Part shown: positions 16,781 to 26,027 of the stretch, piece after piece
How positions within the stretch are numbered: position 1 is the stretch's first letter
Layout of the letters: each line of letters begins with the position of its first letter
Assembly (NCBI GenBank): GCA_038217425.1
Contig: JBBQPM010000008.1
Span: forward strand, 1-64,000
DNA from: JAIEPT01 sp038217425
Lineage (GTDB): Bacteria > Planctomycetota > Planctomycetia > Gemmatales > Gemmataceae
Reading direction: 5' to 3'
DNA: 64,000 nucleotides
The notes under the pieces: model-generated
Databases searched by the model: none
What the model was told of the DNA's origin: nothing
What the model saw: only the letters and a program-made list of their open reading frames with translations
Program-made: the position numbers and the translations under genes

Positions 16781-18895
16781 ATGCCGAGATTCTGCATCTT
16801 CTTACTCGTATTGACCTGCACCGCCTCGCTGCAGGGCGGCTCGCCGACGCCGAGCAAAGATCCCGAGATTGAGGCGGAACGTCTCGTTCACAAGCCGGGC
16901 ACGCCGCTCAGCACGCGCACGCTCGTTTCCAATCCGGCGCCGCTCAAGGGATTGCTGAGCTGGAGCCTGGAAACCAAGATTCACCGCGGCCGATTCCACA
17001 CCTCGGCCGTCAGCCCGGATGGCAAACTGATCGCCACCGGCGGGCTCGACAGCACCCTCCGCATCTGGGACCTGGCCAGCGGCAAACTCCTCCGCGCCAT
17101 CATCTCCCTGGACGGTTACGCCTACGGCCTCAGCTTTTCCCCCGGAGGCAGGTATATTGCCTCGGGTAGTTCGCAGGACGGGGCGGTCCGCGTCTGGGAA
17201 GCGAGCACGGGCAAGTTCATCAAGCATTACAAGGGGCATCCGACGGCGGTCACGCAGACCGCGTGGTCGCGCGACGGGAAGTGGCTGGTCGGCTCCGGGG
17301 GCGGCAGCGGCTACATCAGCACCTGGGAAACCGAGACGGCCCTGCTCCGCGGCAAAGCCTCCCTCGGACGCCCCGTGCTCGGACTTACGCTCCACCCCGA
17401 CTCCCTCCTCTTCGCCGCCGTCACCAACGACTCGGCCATCGTCGTCGTCGACATCGCCACCGGCAAGACCGACCGCACCGTGGGCGAATCGTCGGACAAC
17501 TACGTCACGCTCGCCTGGTCGCCTTCGGGCAAGCAACTCGCTGCCGGCACTGCCAAGTATATCTTCTTATTCAATTACCCCGGCATCGACGTCGCCCTCA
17601 AGATCGAGGGCGCCGCCCCGCAGCTCAACTGGAATGCCAAGGGAAACGAACTCTCGGCCTGCAACCCCGCCGAGCGCCTGATCCGCGTCTGGAATCCCTC
17701 AAGCGGCGAGTTGATTCACAAAGTTCCGGCGTATGCGACGTGGTATGGATACATGCCCGAACAGACCCATTTCGTCTACACCGACAGCATCGGCTTCGGC
17801 ACCATCGCCCTCGCCGATCCCAAGCAGACGATGTTCCGCGAGGTGACCGGCGTGGCGCCCCCGGTGTGGGCCTCGGGCCGACCGGTGCTCACCGGTCTGG
17901 GGACGGCCGTGCTCACGCTCTGGGATCCGTCGACCGGGAAGCTGCTGCGCAAGCTCGAGGGGAGCAAGGCCTACGTCACCGCGCACGCCTGGTCGCCCGA
18001 CGGCAAGACGTTGGCCGCGGGCGATGCGGATCGTTCGATTCGCCTTTGGGACGTCGACGAGGGGAAGGTGCTGAAGACGCTGACCCAGCATAAGGCGCCG
18101 GTGACGAGCATCGCCTGGACGCCTGACGGCAAAGAGTTGGCAACGGGGGCGCGCGACAAGTCGGCGATCGTCTGGAACGCGAAGTCAGGCGAAGTCATTC
18201 AGACGCTGTCCCCGCTGCAGGCGGACGTCACGAGCTTGACGTGGTCGCCCACCGGCAACACGCTGGCGCTGGGCGTCAGCGACGGCAACGCGTTTCTGTA
18301 TTCGCGCACTACCTGGAAGCCGAGCAAGGCGCTCACGGCGCCGAAATTGACCGCCGTCACCGCGCTGGCCTTTCCCGCCGACGCCAAGACTCTGATCGGC
18401 GGCGACGCCTACGGCGTGACGCCCATCTGGTCGATCGCGACCGGCAAAAAAGTTAGCGAGCTGCCGCGCGGCGGCGCCGTCACCTCGCTCTCGTTTTTCG
18501 CCAAGAGCGATCTCCTCTTGACCGGACGCAGCATCTACGCCGCCGAGATCTATTCGATGACGACCGGGAAACGCCTGCACGTCCTGCCGGTATTCTCGAG
18601 CGTGACGAACGTCGCCTGGTCCCTTCCCGGGCCGTTGGTGGCCGTATCCTCCGCGGACCGCACGTGCCGATTTTTCGAAGCCTTCACGGGCAAGCTCAAG
18701 GGGCATCTCATCGCCGAGGCAGATCAACTCATCGGCGTGAGCATCGACGGCCATTACCGCGGCGACGGCGATACCGACCAGCTCTTTTACGTCGTGCAGA
18801 ACGAGCGCGGGCAGGAGATTGTCACGCCTGCGGAGTTCGCGACGAAGTATTCCTGGAAGAACGATCCGACCCGTGCGCGCTTCACCGCGAAGTAA
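16781..18895 (+). CDS. Secreted WD40-repeat protein
   Basis: A 704-residue protein with a signal peptide (MPRFCIFLLVLTCTASLQGG). Many WD40 units fill the rest: HTSAVSPDGKLIATGGLDST, GLSFSPGGRYIASGSSQDG, VTAHAWSPDGKTLAAGDADR, VTSIAWTPDGKELATGARDK. There is room for about two seven-bladed propellers. The extreme C-terminus (SIDGHYRGDGDTDQLFYVVQ, then VTPAEFATKYSWKNDP) matches a tail seen in many planctomycete WD40 proteins. It would act outside the cytoplasm as a binding scaffold; the partner is unknown. It stands alone between the DUF1501 gene and the histidine kinase. Confidence 0.87.
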   Translation: MPRFCIFLLVLTCTASLQGGSPTPSKDPEIEAERLVHKPGTPLSTRTLVSNPAPLKGLLSWSLETKIHRGRFHTSAVSPDGKLIATGGLDSTLRIWDLASGKLLRAIISLDGYAYGLSFSPGGRYIASGSSQDGAVRVWEASTGKFIKHYKGHPTAVTQTAWSRDGKWLVGSGGGSGYISTWETETALLRGKASLGRPVLGLTLHPDSLLFAAVTNDSAIVVVDIATGKTDRTVGESSDNYVTLAWSPSGKQLAAGTAKYIFLFNYPGIDVALKIEGAAPQLNWNAKGNELSACNPAERLIRVWNPSSGELIHKVPAYATWYGYMPEQTHFVYTDSIGFGTIALADPKQTMFREVTGVAPPVWASGRPVLTGLGTAVLTLWDPSTGKLLRKLEGSKAYVTAHAWSPDGKTLAAGDADRSIRLWDVDEGKVLKTLTQHKAPVTSIAWTPDGKELATGARDKSAIVWNAKSGEVIQTLSPLQADVTSLTWSPTGNTLALGVSDGNAFLYSRTTWKPSKALTAPKLTAVTALAFPADAKTLIGGDAYGVTPIWSIATGKKVSELPRGGAVTSLSFFAKSDLLLTGRSIYAAEIYSMTTGKRLHVLPVFSSVTNVAWSLPGPLVAVSSADRTCRFFEAFTGKLKGHLIAEADQLIGVSIDGHYRGDGDTDQLFYVVQNERGQEIVTPAEFATKYSWKNDPTRARFTAK

Positions 18896-18961
18896 CTTAC
18901 GCCGGCCGCTCGCGAAAAATGCTATGCTGTTAATAGCCCCAGCGAACCTCCGGGCGGCTTC

Positions 18962-21900
18962 ATGAATTCAGGATCGAAATCTCAAACGCTTGGCCGAGCC
19001 TGCGGCCACTTCGCCCTGGGCGTCGGCTGTCTCGTTCTTGTCGGCTGGGCGCTTGACGTCCCCACGCTCAAAAGCATCGCGCCCGTCTGGTCCTCGATGA
19101 AGGCCAACACCGCCCTTGCGCTGGCACTCCTCGGCGTATCGCTGACCTCGGCCAGCGCATCCGGACGGCGCACGTTGCTGGGTTCGGGTTCGGCCCTGGT
19201 CGCGGTTGCCATCGGGCTTTTGACTTTGCTGCAATACGCCCTTGACCTCGACTTCCGCATCGACGAGGCCCTCTTTAGCGACTCCCCGCACTCCGTCGGC
19301 GTCACCGCTTCCGGACGCATGGCCGGCACCACCGCCGCCGCGTTCTTGCTGATCGGTTCGGCGCTCGCCGTCTTTCCCGCGTATCCCCTCGCCGCCCAGG
19401 TCGTCGCGCTCGCGCTGACAGCTCTCTTCGCGCTGCCCCTGGTCGGGTATCTCTTCGGCGCCAGCGCCGTCTACCGCAGCTTCTTCTACTCCAGTGTCGC
19501 CATGCACACCTCGCTGTCGTTCGTGACCGTATGCGTGGGCATCCTGGCGCTGCACGCGGATCGCGGCGTCGGCGCCATCGTGCTCGACGCCGGACCGGGC
19601 GGAAGGTTCCTCCGTCAACTGTTGCCCGCGGGATTGGTCCTCACGCTCCTCATCGGCTGGTGCAGTTTGCAGGGATACTCCGCCGGTTGGTACGGCGCGG
19701 AGTTTAGCGTGGCGATCTTCGCCGTCGCCGTCTTGATCTTCTTTGCCGGACTCGCGTGCTGGAACGCCGCCATGCTCGACCGGGCCGAGCGCGAAAGGTA
19801 TCAGAACGAAGAGACCTACCGCCTGCTTGCCGAGGCGATGCCCGGTCTCGTCTGGATGCTCGACACGCAGGGCAAGCTTACCTACGTGAACGGTCAGTAC
19901 GAGCAGTACACGGGATACCAGCGCGAAGAGGTGAACGCGCGCGGCTGGGGTCTCACGCTCCACGCCGACGATCTGCCGCGGATGCACCTCGAGTGGCAGA
20001 AACTGATCGAAACGGGGACGCTGAACATCGTGGAACTTCGCATCCGCCGGGCCGACGGCGCGTATCGCTGGTTCTCGGGCCGCACCATACCGATCCGCGA
20101 TCAGAACGGCAAGGTCACGCATTGGGTCGGCACCGGGACCGACATTGAAGATCAGAAACGTTCGCTGGAAGCGTTGCGCCGCAGCGAGCGACGTTACCGC
20201 GCCCTGATCCAGGCGTCGCCGCAGATCGTGTGGACAGCGGACGAGCACGGCCTGGGCAATGACGCCTTCCAGTGGTGGTCAGAAGCGACCGGTCACGATT
20301 GTGCGGCCAGCGACAACTGGGGCTGGCTAAACGCCCTGCACCCCGACGACCGCGAACCGGTGCGCCGCGCCTGGACGACGTCCCTCGCGGATAAATCTCC
20401 TTACGCCGTCGATTATCGCATTCGCACGCCTGAGGGGGAGTATCGGCATCTTTCGGTACATTCCTTGCCGCTCTTTGACGAAGCGGGGAACTTCGAAGAA
20501 TGGGTCGGCACCATCACCGACGTGACGGAGCGCATCCGCGCGGATGAGGCGATTCGCCAGAGCGAGGCCCGCTTCCGACAACTCGCCGACTCCATGCCGC
20601 AGATGGTCTGGTCGTCCCGACCCGACGGGCACACCGACTACTTCAACGAACGCTGGTACGAATTCACCGCAATGCCGCGCAATTGCTTGGGCGAAAACCC
20701 CTGTTCCTCCATTCTGCATCCCGACGACGTCCGCGGTTGCCTCGCCCACTGGACCGAATCGATCCGTACGCTAACCCCCTACGAGTTTGAGTGCCGTTAT
20801 CTCGATAAGAAGTCCGGAACGTACCGCTGGTTCCTGAGTCGCGCGCTCCCCGTCCGCGACGACGCAGGCCAGGTCGTCCGCTGGTACGGCACCGTCACCG
20901 ATATTCACGATCAGAAACAGCTCGAAGAGAATCTGCGGCAGATCCAGCGCGAACTCGAAGACCGCGTGCGACAGCGCACCGCCGACCTCACCTCGATCCT
21001 GAACGCCTCCACGCACGTCTCGATCATCGCCGGCGACGTGAACGGCATCATCTCCCACTTCAACCCAGGCGCGGAACGCATGCTCGGCTACTCCGCGCAA
21101 GAACTCGTCGGCAAAACCACGCCGGCACTCTTGCACCTGCCCGAGGAAATCCAGGAACACGGCGAGCGCCTTTCGCAGACCTTCGGCTACCCCGTCACCG
21201 GCATCAACGTCTTCGTCGAACACGCGCGTCGGGGGGGATACGAAGAGCGCGAATGGACCTACGTGCGCAAAGACGGCGGACGCCTCACCGTCAATCTCAC
21301 CGTCACCGCCCAGCGCGACGCACGGGGCGAAATCTCCGGCTACCTGGGCATCGCCACCGACATCACCAAGCGCAAGCAGGCCGAGGCCGAGTTGCAAAAT
21401 GCCAAGGCAGCCGCGGAATCGGCCAACCAAGCCAAGGGCGAGTTCCTCGCCAACATGTCCCACGAAATCCGCACTCCGATGAACGGCATCCTCGGGCTCA
21501 CTCAACTCGTCCTCGAGACCGAACTGGAACCCCAACAACGCGACTACCTCCAGTCCGTCCAACGCTCCGCCGAGGCGCTGCTCGAGGTCATCAACGACAT
21601 CCTCGATTTCTCCAAGATCGAAGCCGGCAAACTCGAACTCGATCCCGAACCTTTCTCGCTGCGTACCGCCGTCGACGAACTCCTCAAGCCGCTGGACCTC
21701 CGCGCCCGCAACAAGGGCCTCGACCTCCGCTGCGACATCGCCGACGACATCCCCGACACGCTCGTCGGCGACGTCGGACGCCTCCGGCAAATCCTCATCA
21801 ATCTCCTGGGCAACGCCATCAAGTTCACGCCCCAGGGCAGCGTCGCCCTCGCCCTCCACGTTCAGGAACGGCACGGCGACGACCTGGTGCTGCAAGTCCG

Positions 21901-22930
21901 CGTCGACGACACCGGCATCGGCATCGCCGAAGACAAACGCGCCCGCATCTTCAACCCCTTCGAGCAGGCCGACGGCACCATGGCGCGCAGCTTCGGCGGC
22001 ACCGGACTGGGACTGTCGATCTCCGCCCGGCTCGCGGAATTGATGGAAGGCCGAATCTGGGTCGAAAGCGAACTGGGCCGCGGCAGCCAGTTTTTCTGCA
22101 CGTTGCGCTTCCGCGCCGCACCCGACCAAACCGCGATTGCGCCTCGACATTCCCCCTCGCGCGAAACCGCCTCCGAAACTCAGGCCCCTCTCAAGATCCT
22201 TCTGGCCGAGGACAACGTCATCAATCAACAAGTCGCCCTGGGCATTCTCGGCAAGCTCGGCCATTACGTCCGCGTCGCCGGCAATGGCCAAGAGGTGCTC
22301 GAAATCATCGACAGCGTGTCGTTCGATCTGATCTTGATGGACGTGCAGATGCCCGAGATGGACGGCATTGAAACGACCCAAAGGCTGAGAGCCGCGGGTC
22401 GCACGATCCCGATCATCGCCCTCACGGCCCACGCCATGAAGGGGGACCGCGAGCGCTTCCTCGCGGCCGGCATGAACGGCTACCTCACCAAGCCGATTGA
22501 CCCGCGGGCGCTGCGCCGCGAGTTAACCGGGCATCGCTCGGCGCCGACAGAGACGCCCCAACCGAAGTCGGAGCCGGTGCTCGATCGCGAGCAGTTATGG
22601 GCGCGACTGGGAGGCGAGCGCGACTTCGTCGTCGAGATCCTGGGCCTGTTCGCCTCCGAAACCTTGGGCGCCAAGATCAAACTCGACCAGGCGTACGCCG
22701 CCCAGAATTGGCCGGCGCTGCATAGACTAGCCCACCAACTGCGCGGCAGCCTGGCGAACTTGAGCGCGGTGCGTGCCGCGACGTCCGCAGGCGCCCTCGG
22801 CGCCTGTTGCCGACAGGTCGACGTCCCGGGAATCGACAATGCGTACATAGTGTTCCGTACGGATTTAGACGCCGCCCTGGCCGCGTTCGCCGCCTGGCAG
22901 ACGGAGTTGACCGCGGTCACGGCGCCTTGA
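18962..22930 (+). CDS. Hybrid sensor histidine kinase with phosphorelay domains
   Basis: A 1322-residue protein. About eight hydrophobic segments fill residues 15-275. Four PAS domains follow near 290-400, 405-525, 535-650 and 675-805 (two with YRWF and VxDIxDQK-type PAC ends). The HisKA domain has the phospho-acceptor His834 in NMSHEIRTPMNGI. The ATPase domain (about 925-1045) has N-box GNAIKFTPQG, G1 DDTGIGI and G2 GTGLGLS. A receiver domain (1075-1190) has Asp1127 in LILMDVQMPEMDG. A C-terminal Hpt domain has His1258 in LAHQLRGSLANL. All elements of a His-Asp-His relay sit in one chain, so a separate response regulator must take the phosphate; none is adjacent. The signal is unknown. It overlaps the convergent pterin dehydratase gene by 14 bases. 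Confidence 0.93.
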   Translation: MNSGSKSQTLGRACGHFALGVGCLVLVGWALDVPTLKSIAPVWSSMKANTALALALLGVSLTSASASGRRTLLGSGSALVAVAIGLLTLLQYALDLDFRIDEALFSDSPHSVGVTASGRMAGTTAAAFLLIGSALAVFPAYPLAAQVVALALTALFALPLVGYLFGASAVYRSFFYSSVAMHTSLSFVTVCVGILALHADRGVGAIVLDAGPGGRFLRQLLPAGLVLTLLIGWCSLQGYSAGWYGAEFSVAIFAVAVLIFFAGLACWNAAMLDRAERERYQNEETYRLLAEAMPGLVWMLDTQGKLTYVNGQYEQYTGYQREEVNARGWGLTLHADDLPRMHLEWQKLIETGTLNIVELRIRRADGAYRWFSGRTIPIRDQNGKVTHWVGTGTDIEDQKRSLEALRRSERRYRALIQASPQIVWTADEHGLGNDAFQWWSEATGHDCAASDNWGWLNALHPDDREPVRRAWTTSLADKSPYAVDYRIRTPEGEYRHLSVHSLPLFDEAGNFEEWVGTITDVTERIRADEAIRQSEARFRQLADSMPQMVWSSRPDGHTDYFNERWYEFTAMPRNCLGENPCSSILHPDDVRGCLAHWTESIRTLTPYEFECRYLDKKSGTYRWFLSRALPVRDDAGQVVRWYGTVTDIHDQKQLEENLRQIQRELEDRVRQRTADLTSILNASTHVSIIAGDVNGIISHFNPGAERMLGYSAQELVGKTTPALLHLPEEIQEHGERLSQTFGYPVTGINVFVEHARRGGYEEREWTYVRKDGGRLTVNLTVTAQRDARGEISGYLGIATDITKRKQAEAELQNAKAAAESANQAKGEFLANMSHEIRTPMNGILGLTQLVLETELEPQQRDYLQSVQRSAEALLEVINDILDFSKIEAGKLELDPEPFSLRTAVDELLKPLDLRARNKGLDLRCDIADDIPDTLVGDVGRLRQILINLLGNAIKFTPQGSVALALHVQERHGDDLVLQVRVDDTGIGIAEDKRARIFNPFEQADGTMARSFGGTGLGLSISARLAELMEGRIWVESELGRGSQFFCTLRFRAAPDQTAIAPRHSPSRETASETQAPLKILLAEDNVINQQVALGILGKLGHYVRVAGNGQEVLEIIDSVSFDLILMDVQMPEMDGIETTQRLRAAGRTIPIIALTAHAMKGDRERFLAAGMNGYLTKPIDPRALRRELTGHRSAPTETPQPKSEPVLDREQLWARLGGERDFVVEILGLFASETLGAKIKLDQAYAAQNWPALHRLAHQLRGSLANLSAVRAATSAGALGACCRQVDVPGIDNAYIVFRTDLDAALAAFAAWQTELTAVTAP

Positions 22931-23270
22931 CGAACTTGTTCGGCGTCCCCTCCAGCGCTCCGCCGCCGCGGTAGAGGACGACCTCCTCGATCTTTTGCGC
23001 CAGCGTGAAATCCTTGTCGGTGATGCCCCCCGCGGAGTGCGTTTGCAGCTTCACCCAGATCTTGCCCCAGGTGATCGCCAGGTCCGCGTGGTGGTACGCC
23101 GCCTCGCACAAGAAGCCGATGGCGTTCGTTACCATCAGCGTCGTCGGCCAACCGTCCGTCGTGTATTTGCGGCGCAGCCAGCCGTCCTCCAGGTGCCACT
23201 GCGCGAGCCCCAGCTCGGCGATCTTCTGCTTCACCTCGGCTTCGTCGTAGGTTTTCTCTTTTGCAGCCAT
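22917..23270 (-). CDS. Pterin-4a-carbinolamine dehydratase-like protein
   Basis: A 117-residue protein from the ATG at 23270 (MAAKEKTYDEAEVKQKIAEL). The body has WHLEDGWLRRKY and the family signature AYHHADLAITWGKIWVKLQT, followed by HSAGGITDKDFTLAQKIEEV. The His-His and the WGKVWVxLxTH block are the conserved core of the PCD/DCoH fold. The C-terminus is about 15 residues longer than usual. No phenylalanine hydroxylase is nearby. The gene is divergent, 57 bases away, from an MfnF-like gene. PCD-like genes are known in tetrahydromethanopterin C1 clusters, so a role in a modified pterin pathway is plausible inference. Confidence 0.88.
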   Translation of the reverse strand: MAAKEKTYDEAEVKQKIAELGLAQWHLEDGWLRRKYTTDGWPTTLMVTNAIGFLCEAAYHHADLAITWGKIWVKLQTHSAGGITDKDFTLAQKIEEVVLYRGGGALEGTPNKFVKAP

Positions 23271-23327
23271 GGCGTGCTCCTCTCGTAAGATGGGTACGAA
23301 CATTTTAGCGGAAACGAGGAACGCAGC

Positions 23328-24293
23328 ATGGCCAAGATTCTGGGACTCGACGTCGGCGGCGCCAATCTCAAGGCGGCGGATGCGCAGGGACGTGCTGTCA
23401 ACCTGCCGTTCCCGCTCTGGCAGCACCCCAAGCGCCTGTTCACGGAACTGCGAACGATTTTCAAGCGATTCGCGCCAGAGCGGATTGCCGTCACGATGAC
23501 GGGCGAGCTGTGCGATTGCTTCGCGACCAAGCGCGCGGGCGTCGCGTTCATCGTGGATGCGGTCGTGCGTGCCGCGGGGTCTAGGCCGGTTTATTTCTGG
23601 AGCACCGCGGGGCGTTTCGTCTCGGCCGACGAGGCGAACGCGCAACCCCTGGCCGTCGCGGCGGCGAATTGGCACGCCCTGGCGACCCATCTCGGCGCCC
23701 TCTACCCGAGAGGGGAATATCTGCTGCTGGACATCGGGTCGACGACGGCCGATATCATTCCGATCCTCCGGGGAGTGCCGAGCACGCGCGGCTTTACCGA
23801 TCCGGAACGTCTGCGCTTCCGCGAGTTGGTTTACACGGGCGTGATACGCACGCCGCTCTGCGCACTCCTGGGCCTGAACGGGGCGGCCGAGCTTTTTGCG
23901 ACGACCGAGGACATCTACATCCTCCTGGGGGATTTGTTCGAAGCCGCGCATTGCAGCACCGCCGACGGCAAGCCGGCGACCAAGGCGCATGCCCATGCAC
24001 GCCTGGCACGCATGACGTGCGACGACGCCGAGGGAATGTCATGGGACGCGGCGCTGGAACTGGCCGGCGCGTTGCGCGATCGACAAGTGCGGGCGATCGC
24101 CGAGGCGGTGGCGTCGCGCTTCCCGGCGCCGATTGACGGCGTGATCCTTTCGGGTTCGGGGGCGTTCCTGATCCCGCGCGTGCTGGCGCATCTGGGCTGG
24201 CACGACGTCGAAGAAATCTCCCTTGCAGAGGGTTGGGGCCCGGAGACATCGAGCGCCGCCTGTGCGTTCGCCGTGGCCCGGTTGTTACAATGA
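23328..24293 (+). CDS. Hydantoinase/oxoprolinase-like kinase-fold protein (MfnF-like, H4MPT-linked)
   Basis: A 321-residue protein. It opens with an ASKHA phosphate-binding loop (MAKILGLDVGGANLKAADAQ). Further motifs are VTMTGELCDCFATKRAGVAF, YLLLDIGSTTADIIPI, ELVYTGVIRTPLCALL and GVILSGSGAFLIPRVLA. This is the family annotated as the uncharacterised protein of the H4MPT-linked C1 transfer pathway, related to archaeal MfnF, which joins two precursors in methanofuran synthesis. Planctomycetes are known to carry H4MPT-dependent C1 genes. A bacterial methanofuran-type cofactor step is therefore the best guess. It overlaps no gene and is 4 bases upstream of the LigD-like gene. Confidence 0.87.
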   Translation: MAKILGLDVGGANLKAADAQGRAVNLPFPLWQHPKRLFTELRTIFKRFAPERIAVTMTGELCDCFATKRAGVAFIVDAVVRAAGSRPVYFWSTAGRFVSADEANAQPLAVAAANWHALATHLGALYPRGEYLLLDIGSTTADIIPILRGVPSTRGFTDPERLRFRELVYTGVIRTPLCALLGLNGAAELFATTEDIYILLGDLFEAAHCSTADGKPATKAHAHARLARMTCDDAEGMSWDAALELAGALRDRQVRAIAEAVASRFPAPIDGVILSGSGAFLIPRVLAHLGWHDVEEISLAEGWGPETSSAACAFAVARLLQ

Positions 24294-24297
24294 AGGC

Positions 24298-24645
24298 ATG
24301 CTCAAGCGGCGCTTCGTCATTCTGCGGCACGATCATCCGACGCTGCACTGGGACTTCATGCTCGAAACGGCCGGCGTGCTCAAGACGTGGCGCTGGCCCA
24401 CGCCGTACGCCGGGACTTTCTTCGCCGAGGCGCTTCCCGATCATCGGCTCGAATACCTCGAGTACGAAGGCCCCGTCTCCGGCGGGCGCGGCTCGGTCCG
24501 CTGCTGGGATCGCGGCGTTTACGAAATGGAAGGCCCCGCGCAGGCCCGCTTGATCGGCGACATCCTCCGCTGCCGCGCCGCCTGGAGCCCCGACGGCGAT
24601 CGCTGGCTTTTTGTCGTCACGGACGGCGTCCCCCTGGCATCTTAA
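24298..24645 (+). CDS. Stand-alone LigD-type 3'-phosphoesterase domain protein
   Basis: A 115-residue protein from the ATG at 24298 (MLKRRFVILRHDHPTLHWDF). The HDHP...LHWDFMLE motif supplies the His and Asp residues that bind metal in the phosphoesterase domain of bacterial NHEJ ligase LigD. WRWP, FFAEALPDHRLEYLEYEGPV and GSVRCWDRGVYE continue the family pattern. No ligase, polymerase or Ku gene is adjacent, so this is a single-domain version, common in planctomycetes. It could trim 3' ends of DNA or RNA, or do something else. Translation is probably coupled to the MfnF-like gene because the gap is only 4 bases. Confidence 0.85.
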   Translation: MLKRRFVILRHDHPTLHWDFMLETAGVLKTWRWPTPYAGTFFAEALPDHRLEYLEYEGPVSGGRGSVRCWDRGVYEMEGPAQARLIGDILRCRAAWSPDGDRWLFVVTDGVPLAS

Positions 24646-24734
24646 AATTTTCGCATCACTCGCGGCTCTCCCAGAATACCGGGGACGAGTCGAAGTCGGC
24701 CGTTCGCCGCTCTACAAAGAACGTGGTTCCACAG

Positions 24735-26027
24735 CTACTTCCCGGGGATCTCCTTGCCATGCGGATCGCGGGGCGGGGCCTGGAGGTCGTCCGTCAGATC
24801 TTGCTGCGCCTTGGGTCCCAGGAAGTGCTCCATCTCCGACGCCGGCTCGTGCAGGTGGTTGAGCGGCAAACCGAAGTTCTTCTCCAGATACGTCTCCCAC
24901 AAACGATGCGCCCGCACCACCGACGCCGCCTCGAGTCGACCCGCTTCGGTCAATTCCAGGCCGTGGTCGCTCGGCGTGACATACCCATGTCGCACGAGCT
25001 GCCGGCTCGCCCAGTCGACCAGGAGCGGGGCCAGGCCGTGATCCTTGAGCAGGACCGGCGCGGTCGGCAATCCCGTCTCGGCGCGGCGGTAGAGCGTGGC
25101 CAGGATCTCTTCGCGGGCGATGCGCAACGTGAGCTGCAGCCGGCGCCAGCCTTGCGCCAGGAGCCCATAACGCGGCGCGACGAGCAATGCGAGTGCGAAC
25201 TCCGCGCCCAGGACGACCGCGATCATGCCGGCAACGTTGGTGTTCAGGCGATCGGCGAGCGGGTAGGCGAGGAGCGAGGCGACGACGGCGATCCCGGCGG
25301 CGCACACGAGCATCGTCGGCAGCCGATCGGAAAAGAGCCGGGCGCAGGCGGCGGGGACCGTGAACATCGCCAGCACCATGACCGCGCCGACCGCTTCGAA
25401 CGCCGTCACTGTGTTGAGCGCGACCAGTCCGACCAGCAGATAATGAATGAGCCGGGGCCGAAACCCCATCGCCTCTGCCAGAGCCGGATCGAACGTCGCC
25501 AGCTTGAGCTCCTTCCACAGCAACACGAGAAAGGCGAGCGTGAGCCCCAGGCCGACGGCCATGCCGGGGAGCGAATGGGGCACGTCGCGCAGCGTGTCGA
25601 GCAGCGGCGCGGGGTAGCGGATGCCAGGGCGCCAGGCGGTTTCGAGGGCGCCGTAAAAGACGCAGCCGGGATCAATATGGGAATGTGCCAGGAACATCTT
25701 GATGAGGATGAGGCCGAAGGCGAAGAGAACGGTGAAGACGATGCCGAGGCTGGAATCTTCGGTGACTTTGCCGGAGGAGGCGAGGAATTGCGTGAGCCAG
25801 GCGGTGAGCCAGCCGAAAACGATGGCGCCGACCATGATGCCCACGGGCGAGAGGGAGCCGGTGTAAATCACCGACAAGGCGATGCCGGGGATCATGCCGT
25901 GGCTGATGGCGTCGGTGAGCAGGCTCATGCGTTTGAGGAGGAGGAAGCAGCCGAGCAGGGCGCAGGCGAGTCCGGGGACCAGGCTGACGACGATCGTCCA
26001 GAAGGCGTAGGCGGTTTCGAAGTTCAT
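24735..26027 (-). CDS. Metal ABC transporter permease fused to a DtxR/MntR-like domain
   Basis: A 430-residue protein; the ATG at 26027 overlaps the upstream stop as ATGA. Residues 1-285 are a Mn/Zn/Fe-type permease with about eight helices (LVPGLACALLGCFLLLKRMS, LLTDAISHGMIPGIALS, ELKLATFDPALAEAMGF, GAVMVLAMFTVPAACARLFS). Residues 300-415 resemble an iron-dependent repressor. They comprise a winged-helix stretch (EEILATLYRRAETGL to LVRHGYVTPSDHGLELTEAG) and then VVRAHRLWETYLEKNFGLP and LHEPASEMEHFL, which carry the metal-ligand His/Glu pattern of MntR/DtxR. The tail could sense cytoplasmic metal and gate transport, or bind DNA from the membrane. It is the last gene of a three-gene transporter operon. 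Confidence 0.88.
   Translation of the reverse strand: MNFETAYAFWTIVVSLVPGLACALLGCFLLLKRMSLLTDAISHGMIPGIALSVIYTGSLSPVGIMVGAIVFGWLTAWLTQFLASSGKVTEDSSLGIVFTVLFAFGLILIKMFLAHSHIDPGCVFYGALETAWRPGIRYPAPLLDTLRDVPHSLPGMAVGLGLTLAFLVLLWKELKLATFDPALAEAMGFRPRLIHYLLVGLVALNTVTAFEAVGAVMVLAMFTVPAACARLFSDRLPTMLVCAAGIAVVASLLAYPLADRLNTNVAGMIAVVLGAEFALALLVAPRYGLLAQGWRRLQLTLRIAREEILATLYRRAETGLPTAPVLLKDHGLAPLLVDWASRQLVRHGYVTPSDHGLELTEAGRLEAASVVRAHRLWETYLEKNFGLPLNHLHEPASEMEHFLGPKAQQDLTDDLQAPPRDPHGKEIPGK

Noticed and set aside
20771..22432. Long minus-strand frame opposite the histidine kinase
   Set aside because: All kinase motifs are on the plus strand. The antisense translation is acidic low-complexity sequence typical of GC shadows.
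24298..24645. Remnant of a broken LigD ligase
   Set aside because: The frame is intact with its own start, and the flanking DNA shows no ligase or polymerase remains.
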